Source of the DNA: Hymenobacter convexus
GTDB lineage: Bacteria > Bacteroidota > Bacteroidia > Cytophagales > Hymenobacteraceae
DNA: 64,000 bases
Assembly: GCF_030580955.1 (NCBI RefSeq)
Contig: NZ_JAUQON010000012.1
Location: 100,383 to 164,382 of the forward strand
Direction of reading: 5' to 3'
The translations under genes and the position numbers were made by a program. This document shows, piece after piece, positions 43,712-51,356 of this stretch. Each line of letters starts with the position of its first letter. Position 1 is the first letter of the stretch. The notes under the pieces are model-generated. The model saw nothing but the letters and a program-made list of their open reading frames with translations, did not search any database and was not told the DNA's origin.

Positions 43712-46700
43712 TTAGAGCGAGTTGGAGTGGCTGAGGTTGTCTTTCGATACCACGCCGAGTAATTGATTGACAGGCCCGTTGGTCCAAGCGGCGCGCAGCG
43801 TGGCGGTGTTGGCCGCAATCACCGGCTGGCCGGCGTGGCGCACGGTTAGCTGGCCGTCCAGTGTCACGCGGCCGAGGCGCGTGGCGCGGTCGCCGAGCAG
43901 CTGCTCAAACGCCACCACGTCTTCCGGCGCCACCGTGGCCAGGAAGCGCGAGTGTGATTCCGAGAACAACTGTGTGGCGAGCGGCAGGTCCGTTTCGGGC
44001 AGCTCCACCACCGCGCCGTAGCCGTAGCCGAACGTGGTTTCGGCCAGCGCCACGGCGAGGCCGCCGTCGCTCAGGTCGTGGCAGGATTGGATGAGGCTTT
44101 GGTCGTTGGCCTGGCCGATGAGGGTGTACAGTGCCTTGGCTTTGGCGAAATCCACTTTCGGCACATTGGCGCCGAGCTGGCCGTGCAGGGCGTAGAATTC
44201 GGAGCCACCCAACTCGTCATACGTCTCGCCTAGCAGGTACACTACGTCGTCAGCCTGCTTGAAATCGGAGGTGATGGCGCGGCGCACGTCTTCCATTTTG
44301 GCCGTCATCGAGTAGAGCACGGTGGGGGGCACCGAAATCTTTACGCCGTCGGCCTTGAAGTCGTTTTTCATCGAGTCCTTGCCGCTGGTGAGCGGGATGC
44401 AGTAGGCCGCCGTGGCGTCGCGCAGGGCCTCGCACATGCGCACCAGCTTGGCCAGCTTCTGCTTGCCATCGGGGTTGCTAGTGGGGTCGTACACCGAATC
44501 GGGCACGCAGAAGTTGTCGTTCACCGACCAGAAAATCCCGTCGCCGGGCGTCAGGTTCGGGAGCTTCCCTCCCACCGCAATAATCTGGCGCACGGCCTCG
44601 TCAAACGAGCCGGCCGACATGTCATATGCGTCCAAATCGCCGTAGCGCGGGATGATGCCGTTGCTCACGGCCACGCCTTCCCAGCTCTCAAAATTGAAGC
44701 GCACCACGGCCGCATCCTGCGGCGCCTGGCCGGTCGCGCCCATCAGCGGCTTCACAATCGTGCGGCCCTTCACCTCGTGGTCGTACTGCCGAATGACGGA
44801 CTCGCGCGAGCAGATATTGAGTGAACCCAGCAGCTGTGTCAGTGTCTCGGTGTAGTTGGTTTGGGCCAGGATTTCCGGCTCGGCGACAGCGGGTTTGGTC
44901 CACTCCGCTTCCAGAATTTTACGCGGCACACCATCGTGCAGGAAGTGCATGTTGAGACGGGCCACCGGCGCGCCATCGAAGCGTACGTCCAGGAAACCAT
45001 CCGACGTGAAGTAGCCAATATCGGTCAGTTCCACTTCCATTTCCTGGCCCAGCGCCGTAATTTCGGCCATTTTGCCCGGCTCTACCACCAGCGTAAACCG
45101 CTCCTGCGACTCGCTCACGAAAATCTCCCAAGGCCGCAGGCCGGGGTATTTCAGCGGTACGCGCTCCAGCTCCACCACCGCGCCGCCGCTAATGCCCGCC
45201 AGCTCGCCCACGGAGGACGAGAGGCCGCCCGCGCCGTTATCGGTGCTGCATTTCAGCAGGCCGCGGCGGGCAGCCAGCATGAGGAAATCCATCGCCAGCT
45301 TTTGGGTGATGGGCGAGCCGATTTGAACGGCCGTCGCGGGCGCGGTTTCGTCCAGCTCGATGCTCGAAAAAGTCGCGCCATGAATACCGTCCTTGCCCAC
45401 CCGGCCACCGGCCATAATGATGCGGTCGCCGACGTCAATCTTCTTTTCCCACGAGTCGAGCCCGGCGAACTGCATGGGCATCACCGCGCCGGTGCCGCAG
45501 TACACCAGCGGCTTGCCGGCGTACCGGTCATCGAACACAATCGCGCCGTTCACCGTCGGCACGCCCGACTTATTGCCGCCGTCTTCAATGCCCTTGCGCA
45601 CGCCTTCCAAAATGCGGCGCGGGTGCAGCTGCCCGGTCAGCAGCTGCCCCTCAAATTCGGGGTTGCCGAAGCACAGCACGTTGGTATTGAACAGCAGCCG
45701 CGCGCCCCCGATGCCGGTAGCCAGCGGGTCGCGGTTGTTCCCCAAAATGCCCGTGATGGCCCCGCCGTACGGGTCGATGGCCGAGGGCGAATTGTGCGTT
45801 TCCACCTTCCACACGAACAGCGAATCCGGATTGATACGCACCGCGCCGGCGTTGTCCGAAAACACCTTAATCAGCCAGTCGTTGCCGTTGGCGCGCAGCT
45901 GGCGGTCGACTTCCGAGGTGGCGTTTTTGATGTAGGTTTTAAAGAGCGAATCGACCTGCTTCTCCTCGCCCGTTTCCAGGTCTTTGTAGTTGATAATAGC
46001 CGAAAATTCCTTGTGTTTGCAGTGTTCCGACCACGTCTGGGCGATGATTTCCAGTTCGCAATCCGTCGGGTCGGTCGGTAAGCCCGCTGCCTTCCGCTCC
46101 GCCTGCGTTTCAGCTGCGGCGAAGTAGTCGCGCACGGCGCGCATTTCCTCCAGGTTCAGGGCGTAGATGTTCTCTTTGGAGAGCTGCACCAGCTCCGCAT
46201 CGGTGCGTCCGGTGAGGGAAATGACTTCCGTAATGGCCTCCGCGCCACCGCCGGGGCGCGGCGTGTAGTCGCGGATGCCATAGGCCACGCGGCCCACTTC
46301 CAGCCAGTTGATGAGCTTGTTGCCGAGCAGTTCCTCCGCGATGCGGCGCAGGTCGGTTTCGGGCAGGTCGTTTTCGAGGAGATAGAGCTTCTTGCTGAAA
46401 ATGTGCTGGGTATGCACGTCCAGCGGCTCGTTCAGGATGTCGGCCAGAGCATTTTGGGCCGAAGTGCCTTCGTCATCGGTCACGCCGGGGCGGCGGGCGA
46501 CGAGGATGTAAGTGGCGAATCCTTCGGCGGCCGTCAGCTCGTTCAGGCGCACGTCGTGCAGCACCGGGTCGGCGAGGCAGCGGGTGGCGAAATCGTGCAG
46601 CTGGGTTTCGGTGAGCGGGTAGCGCACCGTGTAGAGGGCGGCGCTGCGCACACGGCCGGTGGTCAGGCCCAGGTGGCGGGCGGCGGCTTCGGCCACGCGC

Positions 46701-46786
46701 TGGCCGTCGCCGTCGTGCTGGCCGGGTTTCAGCGTGAGCTGGATGGTGTGGGTTGCCTGGGCAGTGTTGGGATTGGTATCGGACAT
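43712..46786 (-). CDS. purL: FGAM synthase, PurS-PurL fusion
   Basis: A 1024-residue protein. The N-terminal 80 residues are PurS-like (TIQLTLKPGQHDGDGQRVAEAAARHLGL), followed by the synthetase with WSEHCKHKEFSA, VWKVETHNSPSAIDPYGGAITGI, STDNGAGGLSSSVGELA, GKDSMKND and SCHDLSDGGLAVALAE. It converts FGAR to FGAM with ATP and ammonia from the adjacent PurQ. The glutaminase domain of the one-piece enzyme is absent and replaced by purQ. Confidence 0.95.
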   Translation of the reverse strand: MSDTNPNTAQATHTIQLTLKPGQHDGDGQRVAEAAARHLGLTTGRVRSAALYTVRYPLTETQLHDFATRCLADPVLHDVRLNELTAAEGFATYILVARRPGVTDDEGTSAQNALADILNEPLDVHTQHIFSKKLYLLENDLPETDLRRIAEELLGNKLINWLEVGRVAYGIRDYTPRPGGGAEAITEVISLTGRTDAELVQLSKENIYALNLEEMRAVRDYFAAAETQAERKAAGLPTDPTDCELEIIAQTWSEHCKHKEFSAIINYKDLETGEEKQVDSLFKTYIKNATSEVDRQLRANGNDWLIKVFSDNAGAVRINPDSLFVWKVETHNSPSAIDPYGGAITGILGNNRDPLATGIGGARLLFNTNVLCFGNPEFEGQLLTGQLHPRRILEGVRKGIEDGGNKSGVPTVNGAIVFDDRYAGKPLVYCGTGAVMPMQFAGLDSWEKKIDVGDRIIMAGGRVGKDGIHGATFSSIELDETAPATAVQIGSPITQKLAMDFLMLAARRGLLKCSTDNGAGGLSSSVGELAGISGGAVVELERVPLKYPGLRPWEIFVSESQERFTLVVEPGKMAEITALGQEMEVELTDIGYFTSDGFLDVRFDGAPVARLNMHFLHDGVPRKILEAEWTKPAVAEPEILAQTNYTETLTQLLGSLNICSRESVIRQYDHEVKGRTIVKPLMGATGQAPQDAAVVRFNFESWEGVAVSNGIIPRYGDLDAYDMSAGSFDEAVRQIIAVGGKLPNLTPGDGIFWSVNDNFCVPDSVYDPTSNPDGKQKLAKLVRMCEALRDATAAYCIPLTSGKDSMKNDFKADGVKISVPPTVLYSMTAKMEDVRRAITSDFKQADDVVYLLGETYDELGGSEFYALHGQLGANVPKVDFAKAKALYTLIGQANDQSLIQSCHDLSDGGLAVALAETTFGYGYGAVVELPETDLPLATQLFSESHSRFLATVAPEDVVAFEQLLGDRATRLGRVTLDGQLTVRHAGQPVIAANTATLRAAWTNGPVNQLLGVVSKDNLSHSNSL

Positions 46787-46797
46787 CGAGGATATCA

Positions 46798-46901
46798 GAA
46801 CGTCATGCTGAGCGAAGCCGAAGCATCTCTACTGCACAACTAATTAGTTACTATCACAACGAAGCAGTAGAGATGCTTCGACTTCGCTCAGCATGACGTT
46901 C
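46798..46901. repeat. Palindromic element, family A
   Basis: Arms gaacgtcatgctgagcgaagcc... and ...acttcgctcagcatgacgttc lie between pyrE and purL. Small differences between arms (gccgaag against gtcgaag) show they have drifted or recombined. Confidence 0.9.
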
Positions 46902-46922
46902 AAGCTGAGACAGGACCTAACC

Positions 46923-47549
46923 TCAAAATGCTTTCTCCGGCCGGCTGCCGGGCTTCACCACCGGCACGCCGGCGGCGCACAAGGGGCAGCTTTCGGGAGC
47001 AAAGGTCGCCGCTTGCACCGAAAGGAGCGCGAAATGCGGAAAATCCAGCCCGCCCTTTCCGCCGGTGCGGTCAATCAGTGAGGCCACGGCCAGCACCTCG
47101 GCCCCCATTTCGCGCAGCACTTTCGCTACTTCCAGCGTGCTTTTGCCGGTGGTCACCACGTCTTCGGCAATCACGACCCGCTCGCCGGGCTCGATGGTGA
47201 AGCCGCGGCGCAGGGTCATCTGCCCGTCGGCGTCGCGCTCGGTGAAGATGCCGGGCACGCCCAGTTGCCGGGCCAGCTCGTAGCCAATCACCACGCCGCC
47301 CATGGCGGGGCCCACCACCACGTCGGGCTGCAGGCCGGCGGCCTGAATCTGACCGGCCAACGCGGCGGCGGCCGGCGCGGCCAGCTCCGGGCGGCGCAGG
47401 AAGCGGGCACACTGCACGTAAGTATCGGAATGCAGGCCCGACGAGAGCCGGAAATGCCCGCGCAACAGGGCGTCTTCCTGTTGCAACTGTTCGGTCAGCA
47501 GCTCAGCGTCGAGGGCAATGGGTATGTGGGTTTCGGTGGATTCGGTCAT
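46923..47549 (-). CDS. pyrE: Orotate phosphoribosyltransferase
   Basis: A 208-residue enzyme that makes orotidine 5'-phosphate from orotate and PRPP. It has FRLSSGLHSDTYVQCARFL at the N-terminus, VVGPAMGGVVIGYELARQL and the PRPP loop VIAEDVVTTGKSTLEV. The ATG at 47549 gives the normal N-terminus. It lies just after a terminator-like hairpin that follows pyrF. Confidence 0.93.
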   Translation of the reverse strand: MTESTETHIPIALDAELLTEQLQQEDALLRGHFRLSSGLHSDTYVQCARFLRRPELAAPAAAALAGQIQAAGLQPDVVVGPAMGGVVIGYELARQLGVPGIFTERDADGQMTLRRGFTIEPGERVVIAEDVVTTGKSTLEVAKVLREMGAEVLAVASLIDRTGGKGGLDFPHFALLSVQAATFAPESCPLCAAGVPVVKPGSRPEKAF

Positions 47550-47572
47550 CTGATTCAGAAAAGGTAACATGC

Positions 47573-47598
47573 AAAAAGCCGCGGTGAAGCGGCTTTTT
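47573..47598 (-). terminator. Terminator-like hairpin between pyrF and pyrE
   Basis: The stem aaaaagccgc / gcggcttttt with a short loop is symmetric and has T runs on both strands. It begins four bases past the pyrF stop and lies 24 bases before the pyrE start, so it should reduce readthrough. Confidence 0.8.
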
Positions 47599-47601
47599 GG
47601 T

Positions 47602-48381
47602 TCAGGCGTGTACCGGGTTCGTCACGACCCGAAATTCGTTGATTTGTGCTTGCAGTTCGCGGGCAGCGGCTCCGGCGTCTTTCGCCTGCCAGATTCCCCG
47701 CGAGGAGTTTATCAGCAGGCCGCTGCCGTCTTTGCGGAGGCCGGCGCGCAGCGTGGCGGCCAAGTCGCCGCCCTGCGCGCCGATGCCCGGCACCAAAAAC
47801 CACTGCTCCGGGCAGGCGGCGCGGACTTTGGCCACGGCGGCCGGCTCGGTAGCGCCCACCACCAGCCCAATTGTTGATTCGGTTAGTTCCTCGTCCATCA
47901 GCTTGGCCAAGCGGGCCGCCCAGTCGCTGATGGAGCCACCGCGCGTCATGGCGGCGTCCTGCAGGCCGTGGAGGGGTTTATTGGAGGTTTTGGCGAGCGA
48001 AAAAACCATCTTGCCGGGCCGCGCAAACGGCCGGATGGTGTCGTCGCCCATGTAGGGGTTCACCGTCACGGCGTCGGCCCCCACAATGTCGTAGGCGAAG
48101 CGGGCGTACTGCTCCGCCGTATTGGCAATGTCGCCGAATTTACCGTCCAGAATCACCGGAATGTCCTTCGGAATGCTGCGCACGGTTTCCTGAAGCAGAG
48201 CCACGCCGTTTTCACGGCTCAGAAAGAAGGCCAGGTTGGGTTTGAAAGCCGCCGCGTAAGGCGCGGTTTCGGTAATGACTTCGCGCAGCCGCTGGGCCGC
48301 CTGGGCATCATCGCCCGTGGGGTCCAGCCCCACGCAAAGCAGGGAATTGATGGTTTCGACGCGGGTGAGGAGCTTTTGCAT
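47602..48381 (-). CDS. pyrF: Orotidine 5'-phosphate decarboxylase, type 2
   Basis: A 259-residue enzyme that makes UMP by decarboxylation. The type 2 signatures are SLLCVGLDPTGD, AAFKPNLAFFLS, ILDGKFGDIANTAEQYA with the catalytic Asp/Lys set, and VNPYMGDDTI. The ATG at 48381 was chosen because the extension upstream lies in the palindromic gap. Confidence 0.93.
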   Translation of the reverse strand: MQKLLTRVETINSLLCVGLDPTGDDAQAAQRLREVITETAPYAAAFKPNLAFFLSRENGVALLQETVRSIPKDIPVILDGKFGDIANTAEQYARFAYDIVGADAVTVNPYMGDDTIRPFARPGKMVFSLAKTSNKPLHGLQDAAMTRGGSISDWAARLAKLMDEELTESTIGLVVGATEPAAVAKVRAACPEQWFLVPGIGAQGGDLAATLRAGLRKDGSGLLINSSRGIWQAKDAGAAARELQAQINEFRVVTNPVHA

Positions 48382-48446
48382 GGCGGATTGCGAAGCGGGT
48401 TTGGGTGGGATTTTGGGGAGGGAGAGAGGGAAATTAATTATCAATC

Positions 48447-48544
48447 AGAACGTCATGCAGAGCGCAGCGAAGCATCTTGTCCGCCACCAGTAATTAATTA
48501 GTCGAAGCACGCGAGATGCTTCGCTGCGCTCTGCATGACGTTCT
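48447..48544. repeat. Palindromic element, family A
   Basis: Arms agaacgtcatgcagagcgcagcgaagcatct and its complement are perfect at the ends. It lies between the pyrD-like gene and pyrF. Confidence 0.9.
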
Positions 48545-48551
48545 ATTCTCA

Positions 48552-49388
48552 TCACATACTAAGCACCACTTCCGACGCTAGCCGGGCCGTGAGCCCCGGC
48601 GAGAGCCATTCGCCGCTGGCCACTTGCACGGCCTGAGCGCCTACGCGCAGGTAGTCCTGCACGTCGCGGAGAGTAAAAATGCCGCCCGTTCCGAAGATGG
48701 GCAGCGTCAGTTTTTCGTCATTGGCCAGCTCCCACACGCAGCGCAGGGCCAGCGGCCGCAGCGCTTCGCCCGAGAGGCCGCCCACCAACGGCGCGGCGGC
48801 GCGGTCGGCGGGCAAGTGAAGAACTTTCAGGGTGTTGGTGGCCGCCAGCGCGGTGGCCCCGCCTTCCTGCGCGCCCAGGGCCAGGCCCCGGATATGGTCG
48901 GGCCACGGCGGCAGCTTTACCACCACGGCCGCGTCGGGGCGCAGCTCGTTGCGCACGGCCTCGGTGGCTTCGCGCACGTAGCGGGCCGTCACGTCGGCCC
49001 CGGAGCCGCCGGGCGGCGTGGTGATGTACACTTCGAGGCCCGCAATCTGGTCGCCGGCCTCGCGCTGCAGGTAGCGTGCAATCTTGCGGAAACCGGGCAC
49101 GCCCGGCGCGGTGATGCTCACAAACACCGGCACGCCGAAGCGGCGCAGGCGCGGCAGGTGCTCCTGCACCAGCCCCTCGGCGCCTTCGGTGCGCAGGTCG
49201 GTGCGGTTGAGCAGGGTTTGGTCGGCCACTTGCAGGATGCCTTCGTCGCCGGGCAGGCCAGCGCGGGGCTCCATGGTCACGGTTTTGGTGAAAATCGCGC
49301 CCAGTTGCTCGTAGCCTTCCCCGGCGAGGTCCCAGGGTGCGGCCGCCAGGCACACGGCATTCTGTAAGGTGATGGCGCCGAGTTTCAT
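48552..49388 (-). CDS. Dihydroorotate-dehydrogenase-like flavoprotein, divergent active site
   Basis: A 278-residue barrel with class 1 DHOD features: IFTKTVTMEPRAG, VFVSITAPGVPGFRKIARYL and the FMN-phosphate end FGTGGIFTLRDVQDYLRVGAQAVQVAS. The position beside pyrF and pyrE suggests oxidation of dihydroorotate. But the substrate loop, normally N-x-S-C-P-N, reads LEVYITTPPGG: both Asn are missing and Thr stands where the base Cys or Ser is expected. It may be a variant enzyme or a paralogue that has changed role. Confidence 0.7.
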   Translation of the reverse strand: MKLGAITLQNAVCLAAAPWDLAGEGYEQLGAIFTKTVTMEPRAGLPGDEGILQVADQTLLNRTDLRTEGAEGLVQEHLPRLRRFGVPVFVSITAPGVPGFRKIARYLQREAGDQIAGLEVYITTPPGGSGADVTARYVREATEAVRNELRPDAAVVVKLPPWPDHIRGLALGAQEGGATALAATNTLKVLHLPADRAAAPLVGGLSGEALRPLALRCVWELANDEKLTLPIFGTGGIFTLRDVQDYLRVGAQAVQVASGEWLSPGLTARLASEVVLSM

Positions 49389-49553
49389 AGAAGGGGGTGT
49401 CTGTTGTTGGTTGTCAGTTGCCAGGCTCGATGCCGACAGCTGGTTTCACTACTATAAGTTAACACAGCGGGGAAAATAATTGCTGGTTGTCGGTTGTTAG
49501 CTCGCAATTGGACAAGCGCCCAAAGGCGTGGCTAGGCGCGGTTTTTTGGGCAG

Positions 49554-49780
49554 AAAAAAAGCCACTCCGAAAAACGAAATGGCTACATGGGGAGCGGCGG
49601 CACTGCGGCCGGATTGGACACAAAAAAACCGTTTCGAAAAACCGGAACGGCAACGGGGCAAAAACCAGAAAAGGCCGTAAAAAAACCGGCAAAACCGGCG
49701 GGCGACAAGACCTTCCGGTCTCGTTGCGGAGCGTCGGGGCCGAGCGTTCCGCACTTCATCAATTGGTTATTGGGGTGAAG
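49554..49780 (-). ncRNA. Candidate structured leader or small RNA with three terminator-like hairpins
   Basis: The minus-strand transcript predicted from the promoter at 49788-49817 contains, in order, a G-C stem (49725-49753), the short tight hairpin agacc-ggaa-ggtct (49708-49721), and three hairpins followed by U runs: ccgg-ttttg-ccgg with T7 (49679-49698), a bulged stem with T7 (49622-49645), and agccatttcg / cggagtggct with T7 (49554-49584), the last being a strong Rho-independent terminator. No family is recognised. It could be a small RNA, or a leader controlling the pyr/pur block that starts at 49388. Confidence 0.5.
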
Positions 49781-49787
49781 CACGCTG

Positions 49788-49817
49788 CAAAATTACGGAC
49801 GCATTATGCCCAGTCAA
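49788..49817 (-). promoter_or_regulatory. Bacteroidota-type promoter upstream of the nucleotide block
   Basis: On the minus strand, TTG (49817-49815) is followed by exactly 19 bases and TAATTTTG (49795-49788), a perfect TAnnTTTG box. It should start a transcript near 49780 that runs toward the pyrD-like gene. Confidence 0.75.
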
Positions 49818-50020
49818 CACCCGGTAATATTAACTTTTTATTCCGCCTTTTTTTCGGCTTTCATTTCCGTCGTAACTAGCTAATCAACGTACTTTTCGGC
49901 ACTTTTTTCTTTTGGATTTTTTTTTGACCATTCTTAACTTATTGCTTTGCAATTACAAGCCACCGTAACTTTAGCTGTTTATCCCTGAAATGTAGCCTCC
50001 GGCCGCATGAAGCAGGCAGC

Positions 50021-50061
50021 AAAAAAAGGCCGTGAAATACAGCGTATTTCACGGCCTTTTT
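50021..50061. terminator. Bidirectional terminator
   Basis: A long perfect stem (ggccgtgaaatac / gtatttcacggcc) is flanked by A and T runs, past the end of the secreted nuclease gene. Confidence 0.9.
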
Positions 50062-50128
50062 AATTTCAGGCGGCTATCCTTGTTACAAGCGTAATAAATC
50101 ACCCGAAACGCCGGTTGCAAACGCAATA

Positions 50129-51016
50129 TCAGCTCGTCGGGCCGGTGTCTACTTTCGACTCGATGGTGGCCTGCACCGTGCTGCTCACGGCCGAGAGGAT
50201 GTTGTAGCCCGTGGCCGACTCAATGGCGTCCACCGTGGTGCGGTACGAGCCCCAGCTGGAGCTGATGCTGGTGGTGTTGGGCGTGTCGATGGCAATGATG
50301 CGCGTGCTGGTGGTCACACGGCTGGCGTCGGAACTGCCTTCGGGCAGCACGACTACTACTTTCCAGCAGCGGGCGGGCACCGTGATGTTGCCGCTGGCAA
50401 TGGTGGTGGCGTAGCCGTTCACGCCGGTGCCGCCGCTGCCGTAGCTGCCGCAGATGACGTACAGCTCGTAGCCCTGGCTCACGAGGGTGCGCTCGTAGTT
50501 CTCCAGGTTGGCCCAGGTTTGCTGGTTGTTGTTGGCGGCCTGGGGCATCATGTTCGTCATCAGGAACGTGGCCGAGTTGTCGGCCACCGAGCCGGTACGG
50601 TCGGCTGAGGGGCAGTTGTGGCCCCGGTCGAAGCCCGAGCCGGTGTAGCTGCTGCTGGTGGCGTGGAACCACGAGCTGGGCAGCGTGGCGTCGGACGCGA
50701 AATTATCCTGGCGCGGGGTGCTGCCCAGCCAGGCGCTGCTCAGGTGCCAGCTCACCCAGTTCGGCTTGCCCTTGTCGCGGCTATACGAGAGGCTGTACTG
50801 GGTTTTGGTCATCAGGTAGTTGTTGGGGTAGTTCGTGGCGTCGGTCACGGCGCCGCTGGGGTTGCCCATGGCCAGGTTGTTGTCGCGCGTGGCGTCCTGG
50901 TTTACGGTCGCAGCGGTGGGGTCCTGGCTGGGAGCCACTTGCTCGGTGCGCGAGCAGGAAACGGCCAGCGCCGTGAGCAGCGCCATGCTGCCAATGCGTA
51001 AAAATGTCTGCTTCAT
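50129..51016 (-). CDS. Secreted DNA/RNA non-specific endonuclease (NUC1 type), lipoprotein
   Basis: A 295-residue protein. The signal ends in a lipobox (LAVSC), so it should be surface- or periplasm-anchored. The enzyme core has the family motif DRGHNCPSADRTG, with the catalytic His and the Asn downstream (ANNNQQTWANLENYER). NUC1-type enzymes cut single- and double-stranded DNA and RNA with Mg, often for nucleotide scavenging. The stand-alone gene has a terminator after it. Confidence 0.9.
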   Translation of the reverse strand: MKQTFLRIGSMALLTALAVSCSRTEQVAPSQDPTAATVNQDATRDNNLAMGNPSGAVTDATNYPNNYLMTKTQYSLSYSRDKGKPNWVSWHLSSAWLGSTPRQDNFASDATLPSSWFHATSSSYTGSGFDRGHNCPSADRTGSVADNSATFLMTNMMPQAANNNQQTWANLENYERTLVSQGYELYVICGSYGSGGTGVNGYATTIASGNITVPARCWKVVVVLPEGSSDASRVTTSTRIIAIDTPNTTSISSSWGSYRTTVDAIESATGYNILSAVSSTVQATIESKVDTGPTS

Positions 51017-51356
51017 AAAAGAGTATGGGGTGAGATGGTGAGATGGTGCGCACAAAATTCCGGCGCCGAAACGATGATGCCACCGTTGCAATGTTACTGC
51101 TTCGTTACCATTCTACCTTGCACCCCAACCACAAGATTTTGGCATTGACTATCACAGGGTTACAGATTATCCGACTTCTGTTTGAAGTTATATTTTATCC
51201 TTGATTTATGCCCTTGCCGGCTTGTCTTTGCCGCCTTCCAGAGGCAACAGAGGCGCGGCCATAGTGGGCGGCCGGGCCGCACGCCTGCGCACAAAAAAGC
51301 CCTGCCGGCAGGGCCGGCAGGGCTTATCATATTTTGCAGAAGTTATAAGGTGTGGT
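51017..51356. other. Intergenic region with terminator
   Basis: Holds the upstream region of the nuclease gene, in which no clear promoter was seen, and at 51293-51325 a GC-rich stem followed on the minus strand by six T, which should end the upstream T9SS gene transcript. Confidence 0.5.
51293..51325 (-). terminator. Rho-independent terminator
   Basis: The stem aagccctgccggc / gccggcagggctt with a short loop is followed on the minus strand by TTTTT. It lies 31 bases past the stop of the large T9SS protein gene. Confidence 0.85.

Noticed and set aside
49487..49879. Lys-rich open frames in 49.5-49.9 kb on both strands
   Set aside because: They follow runs of A/T in terminator-like hairpins, with no protein family or signal, so a non-coding role is more likely.
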